The notes beneath the pieces are model-generated. The model saw nothing but the letters and a program-made list of their open reading frames with translations. It made no database searches and was not told the DNA's origin. Shown piece by piece: positions 44,302 through 52,632 of a stretch of 64,000 bases of DNA (its first letter is position 1; every line of letters begins with the position of its first letter). Made by a program: the position numbers and the translations under genes. Origin of the DNA: Chelativorans multitrophicus (GTDB lineage: Bacteria > Pseudomonadota > Alphaproteobacteria > Rhizobiales > Rhizobiaceae); the NCBI RefSeq assembly GCF_011317445.1, contig NZ_JAAAPL010000001.1:2189001-2253000 (forward strand). Reading direction: 5' to 3'.

Positions 44302-45101
44302 CAAAGCCAACAGACATGAGGCGGGCGGCCTTCGGGTTCAGCGGAAAGACCGTCCTTATCGCCGGAGGGAGCCGGGGCATCGGTTTCGCCTGCGCGCAAG
44401 CGTTCGAGGAGCTGGGCGCAGAAGTCATTATCCTGGGGCGCGAGCGCACTGCGCTGGAGCAGGCCCGCACAAGGCTTGCCGATGCGCATGGTTTCATGTG
44501 CGACGTCAGGAGTGCCGAGGATGTTGCCCGCCTTGTTGCCGAGATCGATAAAACGTTCAACGGCATCGACGTTCTGGTGAATTGTGCCGGATCGGCCCCC
44601 CGCTGTGCGCCGGAAAAACTGTCGCCCGAGATCTGGCACCGCGCAATGGAGGACAAGTTCCTCAGCTACATGAATGTCGCTCAGCCGGTCATTCATGCGA
44701 TGCTACGCCGCGGTACGGGGTGTGTTGTGAACGTGATCGGCACGGGAGGAAAGGTGCCAAGCAATTGGCACCTTGCCGGCGGGGCGGCCAATGCGGCGCT
44801 TTCCCTTGCGACGGCAGGTCTTGCCAGGGCACACGCGGCGGCGGGCCTGCGCATACTTGCGGTGAGCCCCGGAGCGACGGCCACGGATCTTACTCTTGGC
44901 CGCATCCAGCGGCAGGCCTCCGAGACAGGCCTCACCCCTGACGAGCTTGAGAGGGAAATCGTTCGGAACATTCCGCAGGGCCGCATGGCCGACCCGAAGG
45001 AAGTTGCCAACGCGATCACCTTCCTCGCCTCGGATTGCGCGCCTTTCATCAACGGCGTCAATTTGATGATCGACGGCGCTATGACTGCCGGAGTTCTATG
45101 A
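44298..45101 (+). CDS. SDR-family protein with non-canonical active site
   Basis: This is a 267-residue protein with GGGGAG before ATG 44298. The cofactor loop IAGGSRGIG and NCAGSAP are standard, and the C-terminal SPGATATDL is present, but where YxxxK is expected the sequence reads WHLAGGAANAAL, without the usual tyrosine and lysine. It may use a different proton donor or have lost redox activity. It is followed by the NIPSNAP gene with a 4-base overlap and lies behind its own sigma-54 promoter. The substrate is unknown; participation in the sigma-54 catabolic regulon is inferred. Confidence 0.85.
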   Translation: MTKPTDMRRAAFGFSGKTVLIAGGSRGIGFACAQAFEELGAEVIILGRERTALEQARTRLADAHGFMCDVRSAEDVARLVAEIDKTFNGIDVLVNCAGSAPRCAPEKLSPEIWHRAMEDKFLSYMNVAQPVIHAMLRRGTGCVVNVIGTGGKVPSNWHLAGGAANAALSLATAGLARAHAAAGLRILAVSPGATATDLTLGRIQRQASETGLTPDELEREIVRNIPQGRMADPKEVANAITFLASDCAPFINGVNLMIDGAMTAGVL

Positions 45102-45694
45102 TGCGTACTGAAGAATTCTACGGACTGGCAACGATTACGGCGAAGCCCGGCAGCGCGACGATCCTCATGGAGGCGCTTTCTACGCTGGGGCCGACTTGCG
45201 TTCTTGGGTGCTGGATGACCGAATTTGGCGATGCCAATTGCATCCGGGTTCTGTCACCGGCCATCGAGCACGAAACGACCTTCTCGGAGACACTAAGATG
45301 TCGCCTCCCGGAGAATCATGTCGCCCACATGGACACTTCCCTTTTTCGTTCGTTGCCTTTTGCGCCGCCGCCGCAGGCCGGTTCCTTCGGAAAGCTGCAT
45401 GAGTGGCGCAGTTATGAGTTCCGGCCGGGAGCGCTGCCAGATCTGATGGAATCGTGGAAACCTTGCTTCCCGCCCCGAGCAGCCATGTCGCCGGCCGTTT
45501 TTGCGCTGCACGCAGTTTCCGGCAACCCCAATCGCGTTGTCCACGTATGGGGTTACGACGATCTGGACCATCGCAACATGGTTCGGCAACGTGCCCGCGC
45601 TGAAGGTATCTGGCCAGCGCCGGGCGGCGCGGCACGCTGGCTATCGCAGCACAGCTATCTCACCCTTCCGGCGTCGTTTTCGTGCATTTCCTAG
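45098..45694 (+). CDS. NIPSNAP-domain protein
   Basis: This 198-residue protein carries a dimeric alpha+beta-barrel NIPSNAP-like half (LHEWRSYEFRPGALPDLMESWK, then VVHVWGYDDLDHR and a RARAEGIWP tail), preceded by a related half with FYGLATITAKPGS. The start overlaps the SDR stop (ATGA at 45098; ATG 45101 equally possible). NIPSNAP proteins in bacteria often accompany aromatic or terpenoid degradation, but no reaction is established. Here it belongs to the SDR transcription unit. Confidence 0.82.
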   Translation: MMRTEEFYGLATITAKPGSATILMEALSTLGPTCVLGCWMTEFGDANCIRVLSPAIEHETTFSETLRCRLPENHVAHMDTSLFRSLPFAPPPQAGSFGKLHEWRSYEFRPGALPDLMESWKPCFPPRAAMSPAVFALHAVSGNPNRVVHVWGYDDLDHRNMVRQRARAEGIWPAPGGAARWLSQHSYLTLPASFSCIS

Positions 45695-45730
45695 TCTGAA
45701 TTGCATCAAAAAACATAGGCCAAGAGACTT

Positions 45731-45745
45731 TGGCATCGAGTTTGC
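45731..45745 (+). promoter_or_regulatory. Sigma-54 promoter candidate before PcaC-like gene
   Basis: TGGCAT-CGAGT-TTGC has correct -24/-12 spacing, one mismatch in the -24 box. It ends 29 bases before ATG 45775, in the 80-base gap after the NIPSNAP gene. Confidence 0.6.
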
Positions 45746-45774
45746 GGTCTTGAACGTAAGTATGGAGAATCGAA

Positions 45775-46155
45775 ATGCCGTCACAAAAATATGAGACTGG
45801 AATGCGTCGTCGCCGGCAAATCCTAGGGGATGCCTATGTCGATGCCGCTCTGAAAGCCAGCACTGATCTTACCGCGCCCTTTCAGGAGCTTGTTGCCGAA
45901 TATGTATGGGGCACCATCTGGTCGCGCGAGGGATTGGATGAGCGCACCCGCAACCTGATCAACGTAGCGTTGATGGTAGCCATGAACCGGCCGCACGAAC
46001 TTCAGCTCTATATCAAGGCGCGGCATCAAACCGGAGCCAAGCTGGAAGAGATTTCCGAAACGATACTCCAAACCGCGGTTTACTGCGGCGTCCCGGCGGC
46101 GCTCGAAGCCTTCAAGGAATTCAACGCAGTAGTGGAGTCGGAGAAGGCATCTTGA
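45775..46155 (+). CDS. Carboxymuconolactone decarboxylase-family protein (PcaC-like)
   Basis: This 126-residue protein has the PcaC layout: RRQILGDAYVDAAL, FQELVAEYVWGTIWSREGLDERTRNL and ILQTAVYCGVPAALEAF. PcaC decarboxylates 4-carboxymuconolactone in the protocatechuate ortho pathway; relatives act as isomerases, decarboxylases or peroxidases on other rings. The AhpD CxxC is not present, which favours the PcaC branch over AhpD. No other pca gene is here, so it probably has another substrate in the sigma-54 regulon. GGAG lies upstream of the ATG. Confidence 0.88.
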   Translation: MPSQKYETGMRRRRQILGDAYVDAALKASTDLTAPFQELVAEYVWGTIWSREGLDERTRNLINVALMVAMNRPHELQLYIKARHQTGAKLEEISETILQTAVYCGVPAALEAFKEFNAVVESEKAS

Positions 46156-46236
46156 GGAATGCGGCCGGTCTCAGAACATACCGATGACAACAAAGAACGA
46201 AGCCCGAAGGGTCCACTCGCCGAGGGAGGTATTCAA

Positions 46237-47052
46237 TTGAAACACAGTAACGCAATATCCAAACCGCCGGAGGTGGCGGAACGGCAGGAATTGATCCGGT
46301 TTTCCGACGTCTCCAAGCAATTCGGCGCATTCACAGCTGTCACTGATGTGAACCTTCAGGTCGCCCGAGGCGAGATCATCACCCTTGTCGGACCGTCCGG
46401 ATGCGGTAAGTCGACCCTTCTGAATATGACGGCCGGTCTGTTCGCGCCATCGATGGGGGATGTCACCTACGCTGGCAAGCCGGTCGAAGGTGTCAATGTC
46501 CGTACTGGATACATGACACAGAGCGATCATCTCCTGCCCTGGCGCAGTGTTGCCGACAACATCGCCATCCCGCTGGAAATTGCCGGTCACGGACGGAAGA
46601 AGATCCGCGAGCGCGTTGAAGGTTTGATGGAGTTGGTCGGCCTCAGCAATTTTGCCTCCGCCTACCCAAGCCGTCTGTCTGGCGGCATGCGCAAGCGCAC
46701 GGCGCTTGCCCGGCTGTTGGCCTACGATCCGGAAACCCTGCTGCTCGACGAGCCCTTTGCCGCGCTTGACGCGCAAATGCGCCTCAACATGCAATATGAG
46801 CTGCTGCAGATCAGCAGGAAACTTGGAAAGACCGTTCTATTCGTCACGCACGATCTGGACGAGGCGGTCAGCCTGGGAGACCGCATTGCCGTCTTCTCGA
46901 AGAGTCCCGGCACTATCATCCGTCTTGTGACCTCACCGCTCGGTGCGGACAGGAATCTGCTGCGCATTCGTCACGACCCGGCTTACGCCAGCCTGTGCGC
47001 GGAACTCTGGGATCTCATTGTCCCGTCAAACAAGCAGGAGGCAATGGCGTAA
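46237..47052 (+). CDS. ABC transporter ATP-binding protein (NitT/TauT family)
   Basis: About 271 residues from TTG 46237, which has GGGAGG eight bases upstream; ATG 46159 gives 26 further residues but has poor ribosome spacing. It carries Walker A GPSGCGKST, the Q-loop TQSDHLLPW, the signature LSGGMRKRTALARLL, Walker B LLLDEPFAALD and the H-loop VTHDLDEA. It powers the importer formed with the permease that follows and the two binding proteins after it. The SsuB/TauB branch handles sulfonates, nitrate, pyrimidine precursors and aromatic acids. Confidence 0.9.
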   Translation: MKHSNAISKPPEVAERQELIRFSDVSKQFGAFTAVTDVNLQVARGEIITLVGPSGCGKSTLLNMTAGLFAPSMGDVTYAGKPVEGVNVRTGYMTQSDHLLPWRSVADNIAIPLEIAGHGRKKIRERVEGLMELVGLSNFASAYPSRLSGGMRKRTALARLLAYDPETLLLDEPFAALDAQMRLNMQYELLQISRKLGKTVLFVTHDLDEAVSLGDRIAVFSKSPGTIIRLVTSPLGADRNLLRIRHDPAYASLCAELWDLIVPSNKQEAMA

Positions 47053-47053
47053 A

Positions 47054-47896
47054 ATGTCTGTAACCGGAAACGCTGTAACAGGAAAAGTGGGCGCGGCGAG
47101 CGCTCCCGTTCCTCTCATTGGCCGAAAGCTGAAGATCAACATCGGACGGCTCGTTCTGCTGGCTGCCTTCCTCGGAATTTGGGAGTTTGCCTCGGGCCGC
47201 CTGGTGGCAGAATTCTTTGTGTCCAAGCCCAGCAAGATCTTTGCCGTTCTTAACGAGTGGCTGTGGTCCGGCACCCTTGCTTTCCATGCGAGCATCACCG
47301 CAACGGAAGCCCTTACCGGCTTCATCCTCGGCGGCTTCATAGGGATGATCATGGGAACTATTCTCGGGCGTTCCCAAGGGCTTGCCGAACTTCTCGAACC
47401 CTTCATCATGGCGTTCTACAGCCTGCCAAAGGTGGCCTTGGCGCCGCTTTTCGTCATGTGGCTGGGTATCGGCATCTCGATGAAGATCACCCTGACCGCC
47501 GCAATCGTCTTCTTCCTGGTCTTTCTGAATACATATACCGGTGTGCGGAGCGTCAGTAAGGAACTGGTGACAATCATGCACCTAATGGGTGCAAAGGAAC
47601 GTCACATCCTGCTCAAAGTCGTCATCCCCTCCGCGCTAAGCTGGGTATTCGCGGGCCTGAAGGTGTCAGTACCTTATGCCCTGATCGGCGCCATCGTCGG
47701 AGAGCTAATCGCCTCCAACCGGGGTCTGGGTTACCTGCTCTCCAGTTCGGCGGGACAGTTCGATACCGCGGGTGTTTTCGCGGCCCTTGCGGCAGTCATC
47801 GCGCTTGCCGCGCTACTGAACCTTTTCGTGAAGCTGCTCGAAGTCAAAATGGCTCCATGGAAAACGGTCGAGACTCAACAAGAGTTCACAATCTGA
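47054..47896 (+). CDS. ABC transporter permease (NitT/TauT family)
   Basis: This 280-residue membrane protein has about six hydrophobic segments. The cytoplasmic EAA-type loop (ELVTIMHLMGAKERHILLKVVIPSAL) is shortened here to MGAKERHILLKVVIP; it contacts the ATPase. The start ATG 47054 is one base after the ATPase stop, and its ribosome site AGGAGG lies inside the end of the ATPase gene. It forms the channel of the importer with binding proteins at 47917 and 49020. Confidence 0.93.
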   Translation: MSVTGNAVTGKVGAASAPVPLIGRKLKINIGRLVLLAAFLGIWEFASGRLVAEFFVSKPSKIFAVLNEWLWSGTLAFHASITATEALTGFILGGFIGMIMGTILGRSQGLAELLEPFIMAFYSLPKVALAPLFVMWLGIGISMKITLTAAIVFFLVFLNTYTGVRSVSKELVTIMHLMGAKERHILLKVVIPSALSWVFAGLKVSVPYALIGAIVGELIASNRGLGYLLSSSAGQFDTAGVFAALAAVIALAALLNLFVKLLEVKMAPWKTVETQQEFTI

Positions 47897-47916
47897 CAAG
47901 CAAAAGGGAGGAATAG

Positions 47917-48942
47917 ATGAAGTACCTGAAAAGCATTGCTTTAGGCTTGGCGCTGCTGGCAACGCCAGCCACCGCGGCGGATACCATCACTGCCGCGCAG
48001 TCAACGGTCGGCTTCGCCTACCTGCCGAACCTCGTTGCAATCGCGAGTGATCTCTACGCCACTGAGGATCTCGATGTAGACCTTGTCATCACCGGCGGCG
48101 AGACCAAAGCTCTCGCCGCGCTCGTCGGCGGGGGAGCTGACGTTTATTTTGGCTCCGCTCCCACTGTCATCCGCGCGCGTGAGAATGGCGTCGAGGTGAT
48201 GATGGTCGGTTACCAGCTCAAGGAATACGCCACCAACTTCGTGATGTCGCGAAAATGGATCGAGGAGCATGGCATCGACGTTAACGGAACCGTCGAAGAA
48301 AAGCTCTCGGGCCTCAAGGGTGCAACGCTTGGCATAACCGCGCCGGGGAGCGGGACGGATCTCATCATGCGGTACTTCGCGCACCTGGCCGGCCTAGACC
48401 CGGATCGCGATCTAACGCTTTCTGTTCTGGGCGGTGGCGACATCCTGCAAAAGGCTTTCTGGGAGGGCCGGATTGACGGCTTCGCCCTGTCCGCGCCGGC
48501 TGCCGAGAACGCCGTGAAAAATCACGATGCTCTCATGCTGCTCGACCTCGCAAACGGGGAATTGCCCTCTCTCGACGGCATTCTTTATACCTCGATCAAC
48601 ATGCGCCAAGAAACGCTGGACGAAAACCCGGATCTGGCGGTCCGCATCCTTCGTGTACAGCAACGTGCGCTTAATCTGATCAACGATCCGGCAACCACTG
48701 AGCAGGCACGCGATGCCGTTTGGGAAATGTACTGGCCCAAATTGGACAAGGAGCTGTTCAACGAAATGTGGACAGCATGGAAGAACGCCTGGCCGGAATC
48801 CATCGTCATTCCCGATGAGGCGGTCCAGAAAGCCGTAGACTTTACGAACACGGTCGATAGCAAGCAGATCGATATCGAAGCCGCGAAGGCTGCGTATACG
48901 AATGAGTATGCCGTAAAGGCGACAGAGACACTTCAGAACTGA
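47917..48942 (+). CDS. ABC substrate-binding protein A of tandem pair (NitT/TauT family)
   Basis: This 341-residue protein has a signal peptide cleaved near TAA-DT (about residue 21). The binding lobes show YLPNLVAIASDLY, GGETKALAALVGGGADV and LGITAPGSGTDLIMRYF. GGGAGG precedes the ATG. It is the first of two adjacent paralogues (roughly half of residues identical by eye) after one permease and one ATPase. Two binding proteins for one channel usually widen or separate ligand range. The ligand is unknown. Confidence 0.9.
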   Translation: MKYLKSIALGLALLATPATAADTITAAQSTVGFAYLPNLVAIASDLYATEDLDVDLVITGGETKALAALVGGGADVYFGSAPTVIRARENGVEVMMVGYQLKEYATNFVMSRKWIEEHGIDVNGTVEEKLSGLKGATLGITAPGSGTDLIMRYFAHLAGLDPDRDLTLSVLGGGDILQKAFWEGRIDGFALSAPAAENAVKNHDALMLLDLANGELPSLDGILYTSINMRQETLDENPDLAVRILRVQQRALNLINDPATTEQARDAVWEMYWPKLDKELFNEMWTAWKNAWPESIVIPDEAVQKAVDFTNTVDSKQIDIEAAKAAYTNEYAVKATETLQN

Positions 48943-48956
48943 TAGCCGAATGCGAA

Positions 48957-48986
48957 GCGATCTTCGCCCGATTGGGCGAAGATCGC
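48957..48986 (+). other. Perfect 13-base-pair hairpin between tandem binding-protein genes
   Basis: GCGATCTTCGCCC (48957-48969) pairs with GGGCGAAGATCGC (48974-48986) around loop GATT. No T-run follows, and the next gene begins 33 bases later, so it is probably a transcript-stabilising structure that raises the upstream binding protein over the rest, or a partial attenuator. Confidence 0.6.
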
Positions 48987-49019
48987 ATTAGGCATAAATC
49001 CTGTTCCAGGGAGGTAAGT

Positions 49020-50042
49020 ATGCGTTTCAAACTTTCGACTGCCGTAGTTGTAATCTGCGCATTTGTTTCGCCCGTCCAGGCGGCTGATAAGGTCACAGCA
49101 GCCTTTTCATCCCATGGTTTTGCTTTTCTTGTCCCGCTTGTTGCGGACGCGAACGGCCTTTTTGCCGATGAAGGAATCGAGGCGGAGCTGACCGCCACCG
49201 GGGGTGATTCAAAGGCGCTTGCTGCCCTGGTGGGAGGCAGCGTGGACGTTGGCTTCCTCGCCGCGCCTACCGTCTTGAAAGCGCGTCAGCAGAATGTTCC
49301 GGTCAAAATGCTCGGTTACATCCTTAACCAGTATCCGACGAATTTCGTCATGTCTGACGAATGGGTGAAAGAGCACAATATAACCAGCGAGACACCGCTG
49401 AATGATCGCTTCAAAGCGCTCAAGAATACGACGCTCGGCATCACCTCGCCGGGAAGCGGGACTGATCTGATCATGCGCTTCATGGCCGGCGAAGCGGGCC
49501 TGGACCCGGACCGCGACCTGACCTTATCGACCCTCGGGACGACACCCACGATTGGAGCAGCTTTTTCGCAGGGCCGCATCGATGGCTTTGCTCTGTCAGC
49601 ACCCATCCCGGAGATCGCGATAGCAAACGACAACGCCCATATGATCGTCCGCTACTCGGCGGGCGAGGTCGATGCGCTGGACGGTATCCTTTACACCAGT
49701 GTCGCCTTCCATGAGAACATGATCGAAGAAAATCCGGATCTTGTCGTGCGATTCCTACGCACGCAACAAGCAGCGATCGACCTGATACGCGATCCTGAGA
49801 GAAGCGCGCAGGCGCGCGATGCAACTTGGAACAAGTATTATCCGAAAATAGATAAGGCGATGTTCGATCAGATCTGGGAGGATTGGAAATCGGCCTGGCC
49901 GGCCTCCATCGTTATCCCGGAAGATGCACTTGCTAAGGCCGTAGATTTCAATAACCGGTTTACCGGCGACGTGATTGAACTCGATGAAGCCAAGCTCTCC
50001 GTCGACAACACACTGGCTAAACAGGCGTTGAACCAGGAATAG
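49020..50042 (+). CDS. ABC substrate-binding protein B of tandem pair (NitT/TauT family)
   Basis: This is a 340-residue paralogue of the preceding gene. ATG 49020 follows GGGAGGTAAGT and opens a signal peptide cleaved near VQA-AD (about residue 20). The shared core includes GGDSKALAALVGGSVDV, LGITSPGSGTDLIMRFM, GLDPDRDLTLS and GRIDGFALSAP. Differences concentrate in loops expected to line the ligand pocket, so a related but different ligand is plausible. An SDR gene follows after 39 bases. Confidence 0.9.
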   Translation: MRFKLSTAVVVICAFVSPVQAADKVTAAFSSHGFAFLVPLVADANGLFADEGIEAELTATGGDSKALAALVGGSVDVGFLAAPTVLKARQQNVPVKMLGYILNQYPTNFVMSDEWVKEHNITSETPLNDRFKALKNTTLGITSPGSGTDLIMRFMAGEAGLDPDRDLTLSTLGTTPTIGAAFSQGRIDGFALSAPIPEIAIANDNAHMIVRYSAGEVDALDGILYTSVAFHENMIEENPDLVVRFLRTQQAAIDLIRDPERSAQARDATWNKYYPKIDKAMFDQIWEDWKSAWPASIVIPEDALAKAVDFNNRFTGDVIELDEAKLSVDNTLAKQALNQE

Positions 50043-50081
50043 CGCGCGGGCGCATCAGATCCATTTTTGCAGGACATGATT

Positions 50082-50924
50082 ATGGAATATCACAAAAATG
50101 TCCTGATCACGGGCGCGGCCTCGGGATTGGGAAAAGCGATGACGCTGGGCTTGCTTCAGGCAGGCTATCACGTCTGCGGTGTGGATCGTGACGAGAAGGC
50201 TCTGGATGATCTCGCGAAATCCACAAACGGGCGATTGAAGACGCGCGTTGCAAATCTCGCTGATCCATCCGTGACATCACTGATCGGCGACATTGAAGAT
50301 AGCTTCGGCCCTATCGGGATTCTCATCAACAACGCCGGCGTGGGCCAAGGAGCTTGGCGCAAAGATTACCATGTCAACAAGCTGCGCTTCTACGAAATGA
50401 CCAAGGCGCAGTGGGAGACGGCAGTGAGCGTTAACGCAACCGCCGTATTCGTCCTCAGCCGCGACGCCGCCCTCCGAATGATGACACAGGGCTGGGGACG
50501 GATCGTGAATGTCACCACAAGCCTGGGCACCATGCTGCGCCCGGGCTGGGTGCCCTATGGACCCAGCAAGGCAGCCGCCGAGGCATTGAGCGCTTGTATG
50601 GCTGGCGATCTGGAAGGGACAGGCGTAACCGTCAATGTCATGACGCCAGGTGGCATCGCCAATACCGGGCTCATTCCCGAGGCGGCTCCCTATGATCGGG
50701 ACAAGTTGATTCAGCCCGAGGTGATGATCCCGCCATTGCTTTGGCTGCTCTCCGACAGCGCGGCTGAAACGACTGGCATGCGCATCGTGGCATCGTCCTG
50801 GGATCGTTCTCTTCCGTGTGAAGCGGCGGCCTCCAGGGCTCTGGCTCCCATTGGTTGGCGGGATCTGGCCGTGATGCCGATCACGCCGGAAGTAGTGGAA
50901 ACCGCCTCTGTTGGAGAAGTGTGA
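50082..50924 (+). CDS. Short-chain dehydrogenase/reductase
   Basis: This is a 280-residue SDR with the cofactor motif ITGAASGLGKAM, NNAGVGQG, serine in VNVTTSLG and YGPSK for YxxxK. ATG 50082 has AGGA suitably upstream; 50067 and 50076 are alternatives. A longer than usual loop follows NNAG (KDYHVNKLRFYEM). Its TGA overlaps the next SDR start by one base (TGATG). The substrate may be an alcohol or ketone brought in by the adjacent importer; this is inference. Confidence 0.9.
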   Translation: MEYHKNVLITGAASGLGKAMTLGLLQAGYHVCGVDRDEKALDDLAKSTNGRLKTRVANLADPSVTSLIGDIEDSFGPIGILINNAGVGQGAWRKDYHVNKLRFYEMTKAQWETAVSVNATAVFVLSRDAALRMMTQGWGRIVNVTTSLGTMLRPGWVPYGPSKAAAEALSACMAGDLEGTGVTVNVMTPGGIANTGLIPEAAPYDRDKLIQPEVMIPPLLWLLSDSAAETTGMRIVASSWDRSLPCEAAASRALAPIGWRDLAVMPITPEVVETASVGEV

Positions 50925-51706
50925 TGCGGCTTGCAAACAAAATCGCGTTCATCACGGGCGCCGCTGAAGGTATCGGCGCATGTGCTGCTGGGCTCTTCAG
51001 TCGGGAAGGGGCAAAAGTAATCCTGTCCGACATCGACGAAGATCGCGGCCGAAAGGTTGCGGACCAGGTGACGAGCGCTGGCGGAGATGCGGTCTTCGTC
51101 CGTTGTGATGTGACCTCGGAGGCCTCCGTGAGGGAAGCTGCCGCCGCGGTGCAGGAACGCTATGGTGCTCTGCATATCCTTTACAACAACGTAGGGGGGT
51201 CGACGCCCAGGGACGATCGCGTGACCGATGTTGACCTTGAGGAATTTTGGTCCGCGATGAAGCTGAACGTGCTGAGCGTGGTGCTGCCGGCGCGGCACTT
51301 GATCCCGCTTATTGCCGCGTCCGGAGGCGGATCCGTCATCAACACGGCCTCTTACATGGCACTGCTCGGCACCGCCGGCCGGGATTGCTACACCGCGTCG
51401 AAGGGCGCGGTGGTGTCGCTTACCCGGTCCATGGCAGTTGAGTTCGGCCCCGACAACATTCGCGTCAATGTGATAGGACCCGGCGCGGTGGACACGGAAC
51501 GGCTCCGCCGCTTCCAGTCAGCCCGTCCCGACCATCCCACCTTCGATCCGCGAAACCGCCATCGCCGCCCCGAGGTCGCCTCGCATATCATGGGGCTCGT
51601 TCAGCCAGAAGATGTTGCAAACATGGCGCTCTTCCTCGCTTCGGACGAATCCGTGAGGATCACCGGCAGCCTTCATATGGTGGACAGCGGCGCTTCATGT
51701 TGGTGA
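50924..51706 (+). CDS. Short-chain dehydrogenase/reductase
   Basis: This is a 260-residue classical SDR: ITGAAEGIGACAAG, NNVGGSTP, serine in INTASYMALLG, YTASKGAV and GPGAVDTE. ATG 50924 shares a base with the previous stop and GGAGA is upstream. The pair of SDRs downstream of the ABC genes suggests successive oxidations of a hydroxylated substrate. The IclR regulator gene begins 95 bases downstream. Confidence 0.92.
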   Translation: MRLANKIAFITGAAEGIGACAAGLFSREGAKVILSDIDEDRGRKVADQVTSAGGDAVFVRCDVTSEASVREAAAAVQERYGALHILYNNVGGSTPRDDRVTDVDLEEFWSAMKLNVLSVVLPARHLIPLIAASGGGSVINTASYMALLGTAGRDCYTASKGAVVSLTRSMAVEFGPDNIRVNVIGPGAVDTERLRRFQSARPDHPTFDPRNRHRRPEVASHIMGLVQPEDVANMALFLASDESVRITGSLHMVDSGASCW

Positions 51707-51718
51707 ATATTGCACCGA

Positions 51719-51728
51719 AACATGGATT
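51719..51728 (+). promoter_or_regulatory. AACATGGATT word upstream of iclR-type gene
   Basis: Shares AACATGGATT with half of the palindrome at 53614-53634. It lies 74 bases before the IclR-type gene and may be an autoregulatory half-site. GCGTTC/GAACGC (51764-51783) forms a small hairpin in the same leader. Confidence 0.3.
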
Positions 51729-51801
51729 GTAAGATGATTGCACTTGATTGATAGGCTTGGCTGGCGTTCGCTGTAAGGAACGCTGCTACTGAGGAAATTT
51801 C

Positions 51802-52632
51802 GTGGTCAAGCTTGCAACAGGTCAGACACTTCGCTCCGCAGAAAGAATGCTTGATGTTTTGTCGGTATTTTCGACGACCGAGCCGGCCTTGACCGCCCGG
51901 CAGATCGCCGGCCGGCTAAATCTGGCGCAAAGCACCCTCAGTCGCATCCTCGAAGTGCTGACGCGCCGGAACTTCATTAGCTATGATGAAACACGCGGGG
52001 TATACACGCCGCACTTCGAAATTATTCGCCTGGCGGAGGCGGTCGTCTCCAACAATGATTTGATCTCCGCCACGCGTATTCCGATGGACCGCCTTTTGGA
52101 GAAATCAGGCGAGAGCAATCAGCTTGCTGTCCTCAGTGGCGACCAATGCGTATTCGTGAACCGGCGCGTCAGCAACCAGGTCGTGAAGGTGTTCAGTCCG
52201 CTCGGTCAAAGCCTTCCGTGTTGGGATGGCCGTGCTGCCGGACAAGCCCTGATTGCGTGGTGCAGCGCATCCAAAATTGATGAGATTCTGCCGGAGGATT
52301 CTGCTTGGCGGCGGATTGGCAGCGCCATTTCAGGACGCGCCGAATTCCTGGAGCTTTTAGCGCAGGTGCGGCAGCTTGGATATGCGATCAACAACGAGTT
52401 TTCCGCTCCGGATGTCTGGGCGGTGGCAGCTCCGGTCCGCGACCATACGCGCGAGGTGGTGGCGGCAATCACCGTTCCCGTCCTCGCCTCCCGCATTACA
52501 TCGCAAGAGCGCATACTAGAACTGGCTGAGATGGTCTGCGATGCAGCACAGGCCGCGTCCGCGAATTTATTCTATTCCGGAGACTATCAAACCGGCCAGA
52601 CATGTGGATCAGGATCCAATCGTCCTGCGTGA
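51802..52632 (+). CDS. IclR-family transcriptional regulator
   Basis: This is a 276-residue protein starting at GTG 51802 behind TGAGGAAA. It has an N-terminal winged helix (TARQIAGRLNLAQSTLSRILEVLTRRNF) and an IclR effector domain with the conserved LPCWDGRAAGQALIAW and GYAINNEF. IclR proteins bind small acids and control catabolic operons. Its 3' end overlaps the convergent epimerase gene by 46 bases. Likely targets are the CoA transferase/epimerase divergent region, which carries a 9-base-arm palindrome. Confidence 0.92.
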   Translation: MVKLATGQTLRSAERMLDVLSVFSTTEPALTARQIAGRLNLAQSTLSRILEVLTRRNFISYDETRGVYTPHFEIIRLAEAVVSNNDLISATRIPMDRLLEKSGESNQLAVLSGDQCVFVNRRVSNQVVKVFSPLGQSLPCWDGRAAGQALIAWCSASKIDEILPEDSAWRRIGSAISGRAEFLELLAQVRQLGYAINNEFSAPDVWAVAAPVRDHTREVVAAITVPVLASRITSQERILELAEMVCDAAQAASANLFYSGDYQTGQTCGSGSNRPA

